From Rhizobium redzepovicii (GTDB taxonomy: Bacteria > Pseudomonadota > Alphaproteobacteria > Rhizobiales > Rhizobiaceae), in contig NZ_JAILYH010000006.1 of the NCBI RefSeq assembly GCF_019793435.1, positions 1-64,000 on the forward strand: a stretch of 64,000 nt of DNA, given 5' to 3'. The translations under genes and the position numbers were made by a program. Position 1 is the stretch's first letter, and every line of letters begins with the position of its first letter. Below, one piece after another: positions 1 through 9,167 of the stretch. The notes under the pieces were generated by a model. It made no database searches and was not told the origin of the DNA. It saw only the letters and a program-made list of their open reading frames with translations.

Positions 1-123
1 GGTCTGACGGTTGATTACCAGATCGTCGACAACTTCTACGCCAAGGCTTCGGTTCAGTACCTCGATCCGGAAGATGCAGACGACTCCACTTCGGGCTACT
101 TCCGCCTGCAGCGTTCGTTCTAA
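1..123 (+). CDS. Outer-membrane porin (RopA/porin_2 type), C-terminal fragment
   Basis: The reading frame enters from the left edge and stops with TAA at 121-123, giving the last 40 residues of a protein. The end alternates hydrophobic and polar residues, carries the short stretch NFYAKASVQYLDPED, and finishes in phenylalanine (LQRSF). A terminal aromatic residue is the recognition signature of outer-membrane beta-barrels for the BAM machinery. This matches the C-terminus of rhizobial RopA-like porins, which form trimeric diffusion channels. A strong intrinsic terminator follows 27 bases later, so this gene ends its transcript. The N-terminal part lies outside the window, so the exact paralogue cannot be named. 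Confidence 0.8.
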   Translation, partial: GLTVDYQIVDNFYAKASVQYLDPEDADDSTSGYFRLQRSF

Positions 124-150
124 TCTGATCTGACTTCGGTCAATCAGGAA

Positions 151-177
151 AGCCCGGCTCTCTGAGCCGGGCTTTTT
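151..177 (+). terminator. Rho-independent terminator of the porin gene
   Basis: A perfect 10-bp stem (AGCCCGGCTC / GAGCCGGGCT) with a 3-base loop is followed by a T run. It lies 27 bases after the porin stop codon in the same direction. Confidence 0.9.
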
Positions 178-250
178 GCTTTGGGTCGAACGCACCTGTT
201 GCCCGCCGCCCGGCTTCGATGAGGCCGATGTATGCCGCTCAGACGCGTGT

Positions 251-300
251 CGCGGTTCCAAGACAACGACATGCATCAAAACAACGCGCGAAAGCGCGTC
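251..300. repeat. Degenerate partial copy of the RIME-like intergenic repeat
   Basis: This stretch aligns with the right two thirds of the 107-bp repeat found at 29519, 32528 and 50616. It shares the core ACAACGACATGC, then an A-rich piece and AAAGCGCG. It has diverged, and the left palindrome arm is missing. It sits in the 204-bp gap between the porin gene and the alpha/beta hydrolase. Confidence 0.5.
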
Positions 301-327
301 GTTTGAATCAAATTAATGCGGCGGGCT

Positions 328-1224
328 TTATCGGCAGGAGGCGAGAAAAGCTCGAATAGCCGTGGGGATATCGCCGTGATGCAGGAGGGGGGCATGGCCT
401 TGCCCTTCTGCAGCATGCAGGATCAAACTCGGATGCCGGCGGGCCATTTCATCGGCCGTCTCCTTTGAGAGCAGAGACGTGTTTTCGCCGCGGATCAGCA
501 TCAGCGGAAATCGGCACAGGCTGTCGAATTGCGCCCAGAGATCAGGCAGTGGCTGGCTGAGATCGACCGATTTTAGTGCCTCCGCGATCGCTGGATCGAA
601 GTCGGCGACCGGTCTTCCGCCGACGTCGCGATAAAGAGCAAGCGCCATCTCGCGCCAGTCTTCCTCTTCAAGCGCCGTAAACGACGCGCCATGATTTTCC
701 TTCACGATATCGGCCGCCGCGTGCCAGTCTTCAGGCCTTCTGCCGCTGTTTAGATAGTCGCGGATCCGCGCCAGCCCCTCGGCCTCAACCACGGGGCCGA
801 TATCGTTGAGGATGACGGCTTCGAGAAGATCCGGCCGTGTCGCTGCAATCAGATGCAGGATCAGCCCGCCTCGCGACGTGCCGATGAAGATCGCCCGCTC
901 GACGCCGAGGGTCGCGCAGGCGGTGACGATGTCGCCGGCCTCTATAGCGAGATTGTAGTTCGCCTTGTTCTCATCCAACGCCGACTTTCCCCGTCCGCGC
1001 GAATCGAGCGCGATGACCCGGCGCGGTGCTGTCATGTCCCGGGAGAGAAGCAGCGCAAGCGGGTGAAAATCCCGCGTATTGCGGGTCAGGCCGGGCAGGC
1101 AGATGACTGGCAGCCGCCCCCCGCTTGCCGTTTCGCCCGGCTGATAGTCGCGGGCATAAAGCGTCAGCCCGTCGGAAGAGGTGTAAAATCGTTCCTGGAA
1201 ACCGCCCGCATCCGTATCCGGCAT
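328..1224 (-). CDS. Alpha/beta hydrolase fold protein
   Basis: A 298-residue cytoplasmic alpha/beta hydrolase without a signal peptide. The nucleophile elbow GTSRGG places the serine at about residue 117, an oxyanion-side motif CLPGLTRNT sits near 42-50, and the histidine is in GQGHAPLL near 277. The acid position after strand beta-7 reads RGENTSLLS, where relatives usually have an Asp (GENSDLLS), so the acid may be supplied by another residue. The substrate cannot be predicted; relatives include esterases, lactonases and C-C hydrolases. The frame is open upstream for 32 more codons, but the ATG at 1224 has a GAGGG ribosome site, and the longer version would reach close to the neighbouring transglycosylase gene. 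The two genes run in the same direction. Confidence 0.8.
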   Translation of the reverse strand: MPDTDAGGFQERFYTSSDGLTLYARDYQPGETASGGRLPVICLPGLTRNTRDFHPLALLLSRDMTAPRRVIALDSRGRGKSALDENKANYNLAIEAGDIVTACATLGVERAIFIGTSRGGLILHLIAATRPDLLEAVILNDIGPVVEAEGLARIRDYLNSGRRPEDWHAAADIVKENHGASFTALEEEDWREMALALYRDVGGRPVADFDPAIAEALKSVDLSQPLPDLWAQFDSLCRFPLMLIRGENTSLLSKETADEMARRHPSLILHAAEGQGHAPLLHHGDIPTAIRAFLASCR

Positions 1225-1288
1225 CGCATCCCTCGAGAGTTGTTGATCCCGAAGATGTAGCCTGCTTTTCGAGCCGCGCCAAACAGCG

Positions 1289-3397
1289 TCAGGAGGCGCT
1301 GCGTCCGCCGATGAGGTCACGCTCGATATCGGTCGACTGGCCGAGGCGGGCCTTATAGACCTCGTAATTCTCCATCACCCGCTGGACGTAGTTCCTCGTT
1401 TCGGGGAAGGGGATGCGCTCGATCCAGTCGACGATCTCGTCGATCGATTTGCCGCGCGGATCGCCGTAGCGGCCGATCCATTCCGGTACCCGCTTGGGCC
1501 CGGCATTATAGGCGATGAAGGTGAGGATATAGGAGCCGCCAAAGGCGTCGATCTGCTCGCCCAGATAATGCGCGCCGAGTGTGGCGTTATAACCGGCGTC
1601 GGCCGTCAGCTTGTCTTTCGAATAGGCGATGTTGTGGCGCTTGGCCACCGCCTGGGCCGTTCCCGGTAGAAGCTGCAGCAGGCCGCGTGCGTTCGCCGCC
1701 GAAACGGCGGCCGGGTTGAAGGCGCTTTCCTGCCGGGCGATGGCATAGGCGAGTGCCTTGCCGGAGCCTGAAATATTGGCATTCGCCGGGATGACGCCGA
1801 CCGGAAAAGCGAGCGCTGCGACATCGATGCCGCGTCCATAGGCGATCTTGCCGATCTGCAGCGACAGATGATGATCGCCGGATTGCTCGGCCTGTGCCGC
1901 AAGCACGGCCAGTTCACCGGGGCTCTGCAGTTGGTCGGCGAGCGCGAGATAGAGAATGTCGGCCCGCCATCCATGGCCTGCGGCTTCCAGCCGGGCGATT
2001 GCCTGGACGGCTTCGCGTGCCTGGAAGTTTTGCCGGTCGGCCGTGCTCGGCGACGGATAGGTAACGTTCAGCGTCTTTCGCCCCAACCGTTCTGCTGCGA
2101 GCTGGCCATAGAAGGTGCCGGGAAACGTTGCAGCCTTCGCATAGAATTCACTGGATTTACCAGGGCCGCCGGCCTCCGCCGCTCGTCCCAGCCAATACCA
2201 TGCGCGTGAAACCGAGATCGGTCCGTTCGATGTCTGCAGGATTTTGCGGAAGTGTTTTTCCGCCGTTGCCGGATCCTGCAGACCGCGCAGCGCGTACCAC
2301 CCGGCATGGAATTCAGCCTCGACGATATCCGTCGGGCTGGTTGCGGCGTAGTTTGCGACGATGCGATAAGCGGGCTTGAATTGTCCCTGGTCGACTAGGC
2401 CACGGCTGACGATGCGCTGCTCGTTCCACCACTCGCCGGAATTGACGAGCTCGCTGCGCTCGGGCGGCATCTGTTCCAGCAGTGCCGCTGCCTCGGCATA
2501 TTTGTCCTGCTTGCGCAGATATTCGATCCGCGCAAACAGCAGCCCGGCATCGCTGCGCCATCTCGCATCGACGGCGTTAAGCAGCGCGCCGGCGTTGCCG
2601 GCTTTTGCGTCGACAGCGGACCATGCCTTGTAGAGCGACTGCGCCTCGCCCATGTCGCCGAAGCGCTTGGCCTGCGCCACCCGGCCGCGATACATCAGAT
2701 AGTCCATGCGTGCCTTATGGTCGGCCGGCGTCAACAGCGCGGAAAATTCAATGAGGATCTTGTCCTCGGTCGCCTTGTCGAGAGCCTCACCGCGCCAGAC
2801 TTTGCGGATATATTTAGCCGCCTGCGCCTGTTTGCCTGTTGCAACCAGCGCCCGTCCGAGGATGACGGCGCCCTGCATCGTCTCAGGCGCGGTATCGCCG
2901 AAGGCGGCCAGCACGGCTGATGGGGCGGGGTTTTCGTCATAGAGCGCGCGTTCGGAATAGGCACGCAGCCGCGACAGGCCCGGCCAACTCTTGAGCTCCT
3001 GCGCAGCACTGGCGATTTCATAGGAGGGAACGCCCTTCAGTCCGGAAACGGCGATCGCCCAGGTGAGGATATGGCGATCGAGCGCACCGTCTCGCATATT
3101 GTCGCGGATCGACAGCGCCAGCAGCGGGTCCTTGTCGGAAAGTGCGTCGAGGCCGGCTTTCAGGTCGCCGTTGACGGGTGCGACGGCCAGATTGCGCGGA
3201 ATAGCGCCTGTTGTGATCGATTCCGGCATGGCTGTCTCGGGGATGAAGCCGAGCGGCTTGACAGCGGGCATGGCCGTGCTCTCGCCGGCAAGCGGCGACG
3301 CTACGCTGCTCCACGCAGCGGCAATAAAGCCGAAGGCGGACAGAATCATGACAGCTTTCTTCATCCGGGATCTCGCAACGAAAACACGCCCTGCCAT
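1289..3397 (-). CDS. Periplasmic soluble lytic murein transglycosylase (Slt70-like)
   Basis: Cleaves the MurNAc-GlcNAc bond of peptidoglycan, producing 1,6-anhydro-muropeptides. The 702-residue frame starts with a signal peptide, a long alpha-helical repeat region (superhelical U and L domains, about residues 60-520) follows, and a C-terminal SLT domain lies at about 545-670. The SLT domain carries the catalytic Glu in ARQESAF, then GLLQLLPGTA and the YNAGP motif. The start is uncertain. Met12 (position 3364) begins a typical signal peptide, MKKAVMILSAFGF, and may be the true start; neither site has a good ribosome site. It is divergent from dapA, and the alpha/beta hydrolase lies downstream on the same strand. 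Confidence 0.9.
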   Translation of the reverse strand: MAGRVFVARSRMKKAVMILSAFGFIAAAWSSVASPLAGESTAMPAVKPLGFIPETAMPESITTGAIPRNLAVAPVNGDLKAGLDALSDKDPLLALSIRDNMRDGALDRHILTWAIAVSGLKGVPSYEIASAAQELKSWPGLSRLRAYSERALYDENPAPSAVLAAFGDTAPETMQGAVILGRALVATGKQAQAAKYIRKVWRGEALDKATEDKILIEFSALLTPADHKARMDYLMYRGRVAQAKRFGDMGEAQSLYKAWSAVDAKAGNAGALLNAVDARWRSDAGLLFARIEYLRKQDKYAEAAALLEQMPPERSELVNSGEWWNEQRIVSRGLVDQGQFKPAYRIVANYAATSPTDIVEAEFHAGWYALRGLQDPATAEKHFRKILQTSNGPISVSRAWYWLGRAAEAGGPGKSSEFYAKAATFPGTFYGQLAAERLGRKTLNVTYPSPSTADRQNFQAREAVQAIARLEAAGHGWRADILYLALADQLQSPGELAVLAAQAEQSGDHHLSLQIGKIAYGRGIDVAALAFPVGVIPANANISGSGKALAYAIARQESAFNPAAVSAANARGLLQLLPGTAQAVAKRHNIAYSKDKLTADAGYNATLGAHYLGEQIDAFGGSYILTFIAYNAGPKRVPEWIGRYGDPRGKSIDEIVDWIERIPFPETRNYVQRVMENYEVYKARLGQSTDIERDLIGGRSAS

Positions 3398-3488
3398 TTG
3401 GCTAGAGGCATCTTAACGAAACCTTACCGTACCAGGTAAAATTCATTCACATCTGCTATCGGAATTTGCCCTAACCGAACTCTACGCG

Positions 3489-3517
3489 CTTGTCGCGATG
3501 ATTTCGGCGCTCTATGG
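3489..3517 (+). promoter_or_regulatory. Candidate sigma-70 type promoter of dapA
   Basis: A CTTGTC-type -35 box (3489-3494) and CTATGG (3512-3517) are separated by 17 bases, resembling the alphaproteobacterial CTTGAC/CTATAT pattern. It lies about 60 bases before the dapA start. Identified by eye only. Confidence 0.35.
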
Positions 3518-3575
3518 TGCGCAAAATATTCATGGAATGCGGCCGAAGCAAGGATTTGGTCGTGAGGAGCTTTGC

Positions 3576-4460
3576 ATGTTCAATGGGTCCATTCCCGCCC
3601 TCGTCACCCCCTTCACCGATGCCGGATTGATCGACGAAGACAGTTTCGCCGCGCACGTCGACTGGCAGATCAAGGAGGGCAGCAGCGGTCTCGTTCCTGT
3701 CGGCACGACGGGCGAATCCCCGACGCTGTCGCATGCCGAGCACAAACGGGTGGTGGAACTGTGCATCGAAGTTGCCGCAAAGCGCGTTCCCGTCATGGCC
3801 GGCGCCGGCTCGAACAACACAGGTGAGGCGATCGAGCTTGCCCAGCATGCCGAAAAGGTCGGCGCCGACGCTGTTCTGGTCGTCACGCCTTATTACAACA
3901 AGCCGACGCAAAAGGGTTTGATCGCGCATTTTTCGGCGATTGCCGAGGCCGTCGATCTGCCGATCTATATCTACAATATCCCCGGCCGCTCGGTGGTCGA
4001 CATGACGCCGGAAACGATGGGTGCGCTTGCCAAGGCGCATGGCAATATCGTCGGCGTCAAGGATGCGACGGGCAAGATCGAGCGCGTTTCCGAACAGCGC
4101 ATCACCTGCGGCAAGGATTTCCGGCAATTGTCCGGCGAGGACGCGACGGCGCTCGGCTTCAACGCCCATGGCGGCGTCGGCTGTATTTCGGTCACGGCCA
4201 ATGTCGCTCCGCGCCTCTGCGCCGATTTCCAGGCGGCGACGCTGAAAGGCGACTATGCCGGCGCGCTGGAATATCAGGATCGGCTGATGCCGCTGCACAA
4301 GGCGATCTTCCTCGAACCCGGTCTCTGCGGCGCCAAATACGGGCTCTCGCGGCTTGGTCGGATGAGCCGCAACGTCCGCTCGCCGCTGCTGTCGACGCTG
4401 GAGCCGGCAACGGAAGCGGCGATCGATGCGGCGCTACGCCATGCCGGGCTGCTGAACTGA
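3576..4460 (+). CDS. dapA: 4-hydroxy-tetrahydrodipicolinate synthase
   Basis: Condenses pyruvate with aspartate semialdehyde, the first committed step of diaminopimelate and lysine synthesis. The protein is 294 residues, the usual length for the family. The Schiff-base lysine is K162 in GVKDAT. The motif GTTGES (T44, T45), Y133 in YNIPGR and R138 fall at the same numbers as in the E. coli enzyme, so the active site is complete. The frame extends upstream, but the ATG at 3576 has a GAGGAGC ribosome site and begins the canonical [13 protein letters not shown]. smpB follows 97 bases later and may be co-transcribed. Confidence 0.97.
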   Translation: MFNGSIPALVTPFTDAGLIDEDSFAAHVDWQIKEGSSGLVPVGTTGESPTLSHAEHKRVVELCIEVAAKRVPVMAGAGSNNTGEAIELAQHAEKVGADAVLVVTPYYNKPTQKGLIAHFSAIAEAVDLPIYIYNIPGRSVVDMTPETMGALAKAHGNIVGVKDATGKIERVSEQRITCGKDFRQLSGEDATALGFNAHGGVGCISVTANVAPRLCADFQAATLKGDYAGALEYQDRLMPLHKAIFLEPGLCGAKYGLSRLGRMSRNVRSPLLSTLEPATEAAIDAALRHAGLLN

Positions 4461-4556
4461 GCAGACCGGCCGTCTTCACAAGGCCGGGTCGTTCCCCTAC
4501 ATAGAGGGCAAGCAATGAGGGCGCGGCTTTTCCCGCGCCTCGAAGGGAATATTGTC

Positions 4557-5036
4557 ATGGCCCCCAAAGGCAGCCAGCGCGTGGTGAACAAGGTCGTGGC
4601 GGAAAACCGCAAGGCCCGCTTCAACTACGAGATCATCGATACCTACGAGGCCGGCCTCGTGCTGATGGGCACGGAGGTCAAGTCGCTGCGTGAGGGAAAG
4701 GCCAATATCGCCGAATCCTATGCGTCGGACGAGGGCGGCGAGATCTGGCTGATCAACTCCTATCTGCCGGAATATCTGCAGGCGAACCGCTTCAATCACG
4801 AGCCGCGCCGGCGCCGCAAGCTGCTGCTATCGGGCCGTGAGATTCACCGCCTGCGCTCTGCCGTCAACCGCGAGGGCATGACGCTGATTCCGTTGAAGAT
4901 CTATTTCAACGACCGCGGCCGGGCGAAGATGGAACTGGCGCTCGCCAAGGGTAAGAAATTGCACGACAAGCGCGAGTCCGAGAAGGAGCGCGATTGGAAC
5001 CGGCAGAAGAGTCGCCTGCTGAAGGATAATGGCTAA
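4557..5036 (+). CDS. smpB: SsrA-binding protein SmpB
   Basis: Binds tmRNA and delivers it to stalled ribosomes for trans-translation. The protein is 159 residues. The N-terminal half is the beta-barrel with [16 protein letters not shown] and the SYLPEY region. The basic C-terminal tail ([17 protein letters not shown]) is the segment that enters the mRNA channel. The ATG at 4557 is chosen because it has a GAAGGGA ribosome site and starts [10 protein letters not shown], as in other rhizobia. No ssrA gene is visible in this window. Confidence 0.97.
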   Translation: MAPKGSQRVVNKVVAENRKARFNYEIIDTYEAGLVLMGTEVKSLREGKANIAESYASDEGGEIWLINSYLPEYLQANRFNHEPRRRRKLLLSGREIHRLRSAVNREGMTLIPLKIYFNDRGRAKMELALAKGKKLHDKRESEKERDWNRQKSRLLKDNG

Positions 5037-5048
5037 GCTCGACGCTTG

Positions 5049-5073
5049 GGATTGCCGTTTCGCACGGCAATCC
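5049..5073. terminator. Hairpin between convergent smpB and NYN gene
   Basis: A perfect 10-bp stem (GGATTGCCGT / ACGGCAATCC) with a 5-base loop lies between the two convergent stop codons. It lacks a clear T run on either strand, so terminator function is plausible but unproven. Confidence 0.4.
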
Positions 5074-5080
5074 TCCCGGC

Positions 5081-5668
5081 TCACTCCTCGAAATCGCTGG
5101 GCGGGGCGGCGACGACTTCGACCTGGCGTGGCGCCCGATCCGCGGGATCACGACCGATTTCAGCCTTCAAAGACAAGAGATCGATGAAGTGGTCGGCCTG
5201 ACGGCGCAGGTCGTCGGCGATCATCGGCGGCTGCGTAGCCATTGTCGAGATCACCGAGACCTTGCGGCCTCTGCGCTGTAGCGCCTCGACCAGGTTGGTG
5301 AAGTCGCCGTCGCCCGAGAAGATGACGAGATGATCGACTGTTTCGGACTGTTCCATGGCGTCGATTGCAAGCTCGATGTCCATGTTGCCCTTGATTTTTC
5401 GGCGGCCCATGGAATCCGTAAATTCCTTCGCGGGCTTGGTGACGACTTTATAGCCGTTATAGTCGAGCCAATCGATCAGCGGCCGGATCGAGGAATATTC
5501 CTGATCTTCGATCAGAGCGGTATAATAGTAGGCCCGCAGGAGATAGCCGCGTTTCTGAAATGCTTTCAAGAGCTTGCGGTAATCTATGTCGAAACCGAGG
5601 CTCTTGGATGCAGCGTAGAGGTTGGCGCCGTCAATGAAGAGTGCAATTTTTTCGCGTGGGTCAAACAT
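5081..5668 (-). CDS. NYN domain protein (LabA/DUF88 family)
   Basis: A 195-residue cytoplasmic protein with a PIN-like NYN nuclease fold. The acidic residues expected at the metal site are present: ALFIDGANLY at about 9-18, NMDIELAIDAME near 96-107, and FSGDGDF near 115-121. The spread matches LabA/DUF88 proteins, a family of predicted RNases also linked to circadian output in cyanobacteria. The function in rhizobia is not established. It is convergent with smpB and divergent from rpoZ. The 297-bp gap before rpoZ is A+T-rich with no recognised gene. Confidence 0.88.
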   Translation of the reverse strand: MFDPREKIALFIDGANLYAASKSLGFDIDYRKLLKAFQKRGYLLRAYYYTALIEDQEYSSIRPLIDWLDYNGYKVVTKPAKEFTDSMGRRKIKGNMDIELAIDAMEQSETVDHLVIFSGDGDFTNLVEALQRRGRKVSVISTMATQPPMIADDLRRQADHFIDLLSLKAEIGRDPADRAPRQVEVVAAPPSDFEE

Positions 5669-5965
5669 CGCTTACCAATCCAATGAGAGCAATCGAAATC
5701 CGGGGGACCAAAATCCAATAAAATCAATGATTTGTGTTTTGATTTTTGCTCTGATCCATACTTTAACAATTATTCATATATGAAAGACTTAGGGCACGAT
5801 TCGGCATATTCCAAGCAACCCAAGGTGGAATTGAGGCATTCTCCATGGAAATTTAGTTCAGCCACTTATAAAGACGAGGGCAGCCGGAATGAAAAACTTG
5901 TAATTGCCCGGTTTTAATTGTATCGGGCGTGCTAATCCCGAAATGACGACCGTAAAGGACAGGCA

Positions 5966-6370
5966 ATGGCCCGTGTCACAGTTGAAGATTGCATCGACAA
6001 GGTGGAGAACCGCTTCGAGCTGGTTCTGCTCGCCAGCCACCGCGCCCGGCTGATTTCCCAAGGCGCCTCGATCACCATCGATCGCGACAACGACAAGAAC
6101 CCGGTCGTCGCCCTGCGCGAAATCGCCGACGAGACGCTTTCGCCCGATGACCTCAAGGAAGATCTGATCCATTCGCTGCAGAAGCATGTCGAAGTCGACG
6201 AGCCCGAGCCAGATCCGGCCAGCATGATCGCCGCCGGCGGTGTCGCCGCAGCCGACAGCGAAGAGCAGGACGATCTTCCTGAGACGATCACTTTCGACCA
6301 GATGTCGGAAGAAGAGCTGCTTGCCGGCATCGAAGGCCTTGTGCCGCCCGAAAAGAGCGACGACTACTAA
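5966..6370 (+). CDS. rpoZ: RNA polymerase omega subunit
   Basis: Assists assembly of beta-prime into RNA polymerase, and in other bacteria forms part of a ppGpp site. The protein is 134 residues. The conserved region is [19 protein letters not shown] followed by the ASHRAR motif and [10 protein letters not shown]. The C-terminal half is an acidic, alphaproteobacterial extension. The start has an AAGGACAGGC ribosome site. The gene precedes rsh, a common pairing that couples omega with stringent-response control. Confidence 0.97.
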   Translation: MARVTVEDCIDKVENRFELVLLASHRARLISQGASITIDRDNDKNPVVALREIADETLSPDDLKEDLIHSLQKHVEVDEPEPDPASMIAAGGVAAADSEEQDDLPETITFDQMSEEELLAGIEGLVPPEKSDDY

Positions 6371-6467
6371 GCACGCAGACTGATCTCCGACCGTATGTGA
6401 TCCAGGTCGCAGCCGAACCGGAAAAGTTTCATGCGATGCGAAAGAGCGATGATTACCAATCGTCAAT

Positions 6468-6496
6468 CTTGCGCCTTTATTGCTTAGGCATATTAT
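6468..6496 (+). promoter_or_regulatory. Candidate promoter for rsh
   Basis: CTTGCG (6468-6473) and TATTAT (6491-6496) are separated by 17 bases. If used, transcription would start near 6503, just before the hairpin at 6508. Identified by eye only. Confidence 0.35.
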
Positions 6497-6507
6497 TGCC
6501 CATGTGT

Positions 6508-6540
6508 GCGCCAATCGTTGATTGGCGCGCTTTTATTTTT
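6508..6540 (+). terminator. Intrinsic terminator or leader hairpin between rpoZ and rsh
   Basis: A perfect 9-bp stem (GCGCCAATC / GATTGGCGC) with a 3-base loop is followed by GCTTTTATTTTT. It ends two bases before the rsh ribosome site, so it could end rpoZ transcripts or act as a leader structure for rsh. Confidence 0.8.
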
Positions 6541-6557
6541 ACCGGAGTGGCTTTGGA

Positions 6558-8792
6558 ATGATGCGGCAGTACGAGCTCGTGGAGCGGGTTCAGCAATACA
6601 AGCCCGATGCCAATGAAGCGCTGCTGAACAAAGCCTATGTCTACGCCATGCAGAAGCACGGCCAGCAAAAGCGCGCGAGCGGCGATCCCTATATTTCCCA
6701 TCCGCTCGAAGTCGCCGCCATCCTCACCGACATGCACCTCGATGAATCGACGATCGCCGTCGCGCTGCTGCACGATACGATCGAGGATACGACGGCGACC
6801 CGCGCCGAGATCGACGAACTCTTCGGCGAGGATATCGGCCGCCTGGTCGAGGGCCTGACCAAGATCAAGAAACTCGATCTCGTCACCAAGAAGGCCAAGC
6901 AGGCGGAAAACCTGCGCAAGCTGCTGCTGGCCATATCAGACGATGTGCGCGTGCTGCTGGTCAAGCTTGCCGACCGCCTGCACAATATGCGCACCCTCGA
7001 TCATATGTCGGCCGACAAGCGGGCCCGCATCTCCGAGGAGACGATGGAAATCTATGCGCCGCTCGCCGGCCGCATGGGCATGCAGGATATGCGCGAGGAG
7101 CTCGAAGAGCTCTCCTTCCTGCATATGAACCCGGAAGCCTACGACACCGTCACCAAAAGGCTGGAAGAGCTTTCCAAGCGCAATGAAGGCATCGTCAAGA
7201 AGATCGAGGCGGAACTTCGCGACCTGCTCGTCGCCAGCGGCCTGACGAGCGCCTATGTCAAGGGCCGGCAGAAAAAGCCTTATTCGGTCTTCCGCAAGAT
7301 GCAGTCGAAATCGCTTTCCTTCGAGCAGCTTTCCGATGTGTACGGTTTTCGGCTCATCGTCGAAGATATCCCGTCCTGTTACCGGGCGCTCGGCATTGTC
7401 CACACCCGCTGGCGCGTCGTGCCCGGGCGCTTCAAGGATTATATCTCGACGCCGAAGCAGAACGATTACCGCTCGCTGCACACCACGATCGTCGGTCCTT
7501 CCAGCCAGCGCATCGAACTGCAGATCCGCACCAAGCGCATGCATGAAATCGCCGAATTCGGCATCGCCGCCCACACGCTTTACAAAGACGGCGCCACCAA
7601 TGCCGACGGCGACATCCTGTCGCGTGAATCCAATGCCTATTCCTGGCTGCGCCATACGATCGAGGCGCTGGCCGAGGGCGACAGTCCGGAAGAATTCCTC
7701 GAGCACACCAAGCTCGAACTCTTCCAGGACCAGGTCTTTTGCTTCACGCCGAAGGGCAAGCTGATTGCCCTGCCGCGCGGCGCCACCCCGATCGATTTCG
7801 CCTATGCAGTGCACACCAATATCGGCGATACCACGGTGGGCGCCAAGATCAACGGCCGCATCATGCCGCTGGTGACGCGGCTTGCCAACGGTGACGAGGT
7901 CGAGATCATCCGCTCCGGCGTGCAGGTTCCGCCCGCCGCCTGGGAAGAGATCGTCGTCACCGGCAAGGCGCGCGCCGCCATCCGCCGCGCCACCCGCATG
8001 GCGATCCGCAAGCAATATGCCGGCCTCGGCCACCGCATTCTCGAGCGCACCTTCGACAGGGCCGGCAAGATCTTCTCACGCGAGGCGATGAAGCCGGCGC
8101 TGCATCGTCTCGGCCAGAAGGATGTCGAGGATGCGATCGCCGCCGTCGGCCGCGGCGAGATGTCCTCGCTCGACGTGCTGCGCGCCGTCTATCCCGACCA
8201 TCAGGATGAGCGCGTCACGGTAAAACCCTCGGGCGACGACGGCTGGTTCAACGTCCGCAGCGCGGCCGGCATGATCTTCAAGATCCCCGGCAAGACTAAG
8301 CCCGGGCTCGACGGCGGCCATTCGGACATCGACACCGACGCCGATATCGGGCCGATCCGCGGCCTGTCCGGCAATGTCGACGTCAAGTTCGCGTCGACAG
8401 GCGCGGTTCCCGGCGATCGCATCGTCGGCATCATGGACCAGAGCAAGGGCATCACCATCTACCCGATCCAGTCGCCGAGCCTGCAGCGCTTCGACGATCA
8501 GCCTGACCGTTGGATCGACGTCCGTTGGGATCTCGACGAAGCCAACAAGTCGCGTTTCATGGCGCGCATCATGGTGAACGGCCTGAATGAGCCCGGCACT
8601 CTGGCCAAGGTCGCCCAGACGGTTGCCGGCCTCGACGTCAATATCCGCTTGCTGAATACGGTGCGGGTCGCGGCGGATTTCACCGAAATGATGCTTGAGG
8701 TCGAGGTCTGGGATCTGCGTCAGCTCAATCAGCTGCTCGCCCAGATGAAGGAACTGGATTGCATTGCCACGGTCCGACGGCTCTACGAGTAA
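6558..8792 (+). CDS. rsh: Bifunctional (p)ppGpp synthetase/hydrolase (RelA/SpoT homologue)
   Basis: Makes and degrades the alarmone (p)ppGpp, the signal of the stringent response. The protein is 744 residues. The N-terminal HD hydrolase domain has YISHPLEVA and the LLHDTIEDT metal motif. The synthetase domain (about 240-360) has DVYGFRLIV, RSLHTT and EIAEFGIAAH. The TGS domain lies at about 400-460 (QVFCFTPKGK). A C-terminal ACT domain starts around RIMVNGLNEPGTLA. Both catalytic halves keep their motifs, so it should be bifunctional, as expected for the single long Rsh of Rhizobium. The start at 6558 follows a CGGAGTGG ribosome site; a second ATG is adjacent. Confidence 0.95.
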   Translation: MMRQYELVERVQQYKPDANEALLNKAYVYAMQKHGQQKRASGDPYISHPLEVAAILTDMHLDESTIAVALLHDTIEDTTATRAEIDELFGEDIGRLVEGLTKIKKLDLVTKKAKQAENLRKLLLAISDDVRVLLVKLADRLHNMRTLDHMSADKRARISEETMEIYAPLAGRMGMQDMREELEELSFLHMNPEAYDTVTKRLEELSKRNEGIVKKIEAELRDLLVASGLTSAYVKGRQKKPYSVFRKMQSKSLSFEQLSDVYGFRLIVEDIPSCYRALGIVHTRWRVVPGRFKDYISTPKQNDYRSLHTTIVGPSSQRIELQIRTKRMHEIAEFGIAAHTLYKDGATNADGDILSRESNAYSWLRHTIEALAEGDSPEEFLEHTKLELFQDQVFCFTPKGKLIALPRGATPIDFAYAVHTNIGDTTVGAKINGRIMPLVTRLANGDEVEIIRSGVQVPPAAWEEIVVTGKARAAIRRATRMAIRKQYAGLGHRILERTFDRAGKIFSREAMKPALHRLGQKDVEDAIAAVGRGEMSSLDVLRAVYPDHQDERVTVKPSGDDGWFNVRSAAGMIFKIPGKTKPGLDGGHSDIDTDADIGPIRGLSGNVDVKFASTGAVPGDRIVGIMDQSKGITIYPIQSPSLQRFDDQPDRWIDVRWDLDEANKSRFMARIMVNGLNEPGTLAKVAQTVAGLDVNIRLLNTVRVAADFTEMMLEVEVWDLRQLNQLLAQMKELDCIATVRRLYE

Positions 8793-8985
8793 GTTTTTGT
8801 TAAGGTCGCAGGAATTTAAGCGCAGAATTGCACATTTTATGATCGTTTTGTGGTGAGGGTGGTACGCCAAAAAGGCAAGCAATGCATTGCGCGCATGGCT
8901 GTCTCCATGTTGCGGCTGTAGTAATTAGCCCAGGCCGAGCCTATCTTCTGGTCATCGAAACGCAAACAGAAGATGAGACAAGACA

Positions 8986-9135
8986 ATGTTTGATCCTATC
9001 AGGAAAATCGCTCGCGCCCTCCGCGCTCCGACCACGCAGGAACGTGAAATGGCATATCTCAACGGCTCGTTCGATCGTATTGATCTCGAGTTTCGCCAGC
9101 GCCAGGTCGACCGCGGTCTGTTCCGCACACGTTGA
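8986..9135 (+). CDS. Small DUF3563 family protein
   Basis: A 49-residue basic protein, too short for routine ORF lists. It begins MFDPIRKIARALRAP, continues QEREMAYLNGSFDRIDLEF and ends RQRQVDRGLFRTR. This pattern (short amphipathic N-terminus, EMAYLN, then DLExRQRQxDRG) matches DUF3563, a family of small rhizobial and betaproteobacterial proteins of unknown function. The ribosome site is weak (GATGAGACAAGAC). An inverted repeat (ATCTTCTG / CAGAAGAT, 8943-8974) sits just before it. It stands alone between rsh and the DUF2062 gene. Confidence 0.75.
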   Translation: MFDPIRKIARALRAPTTQEREMAYLNGSFDRIDLEFRQRQVDRGLFRTR

Positions 9136-9167
9136 TACTGAACTTTCTACTTGAGACGAGTGAGGGA

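Noticed and set aside
3413..3428. CtrA-like TTAA-N7-TTACC near the slt start
   Set aside because: One mismatch to the consensus and a frequent motif by chance; the perfect box at 20596 is the only one I would support.
8882..9154. 90-codon plus-strand frame overlapping the DUF3563 gene
   Set aside because: It overlaps the recognised DUF3563 gene in another frame, is cysteine- and arginine-rich in the way of chance frames, and has no similarity.
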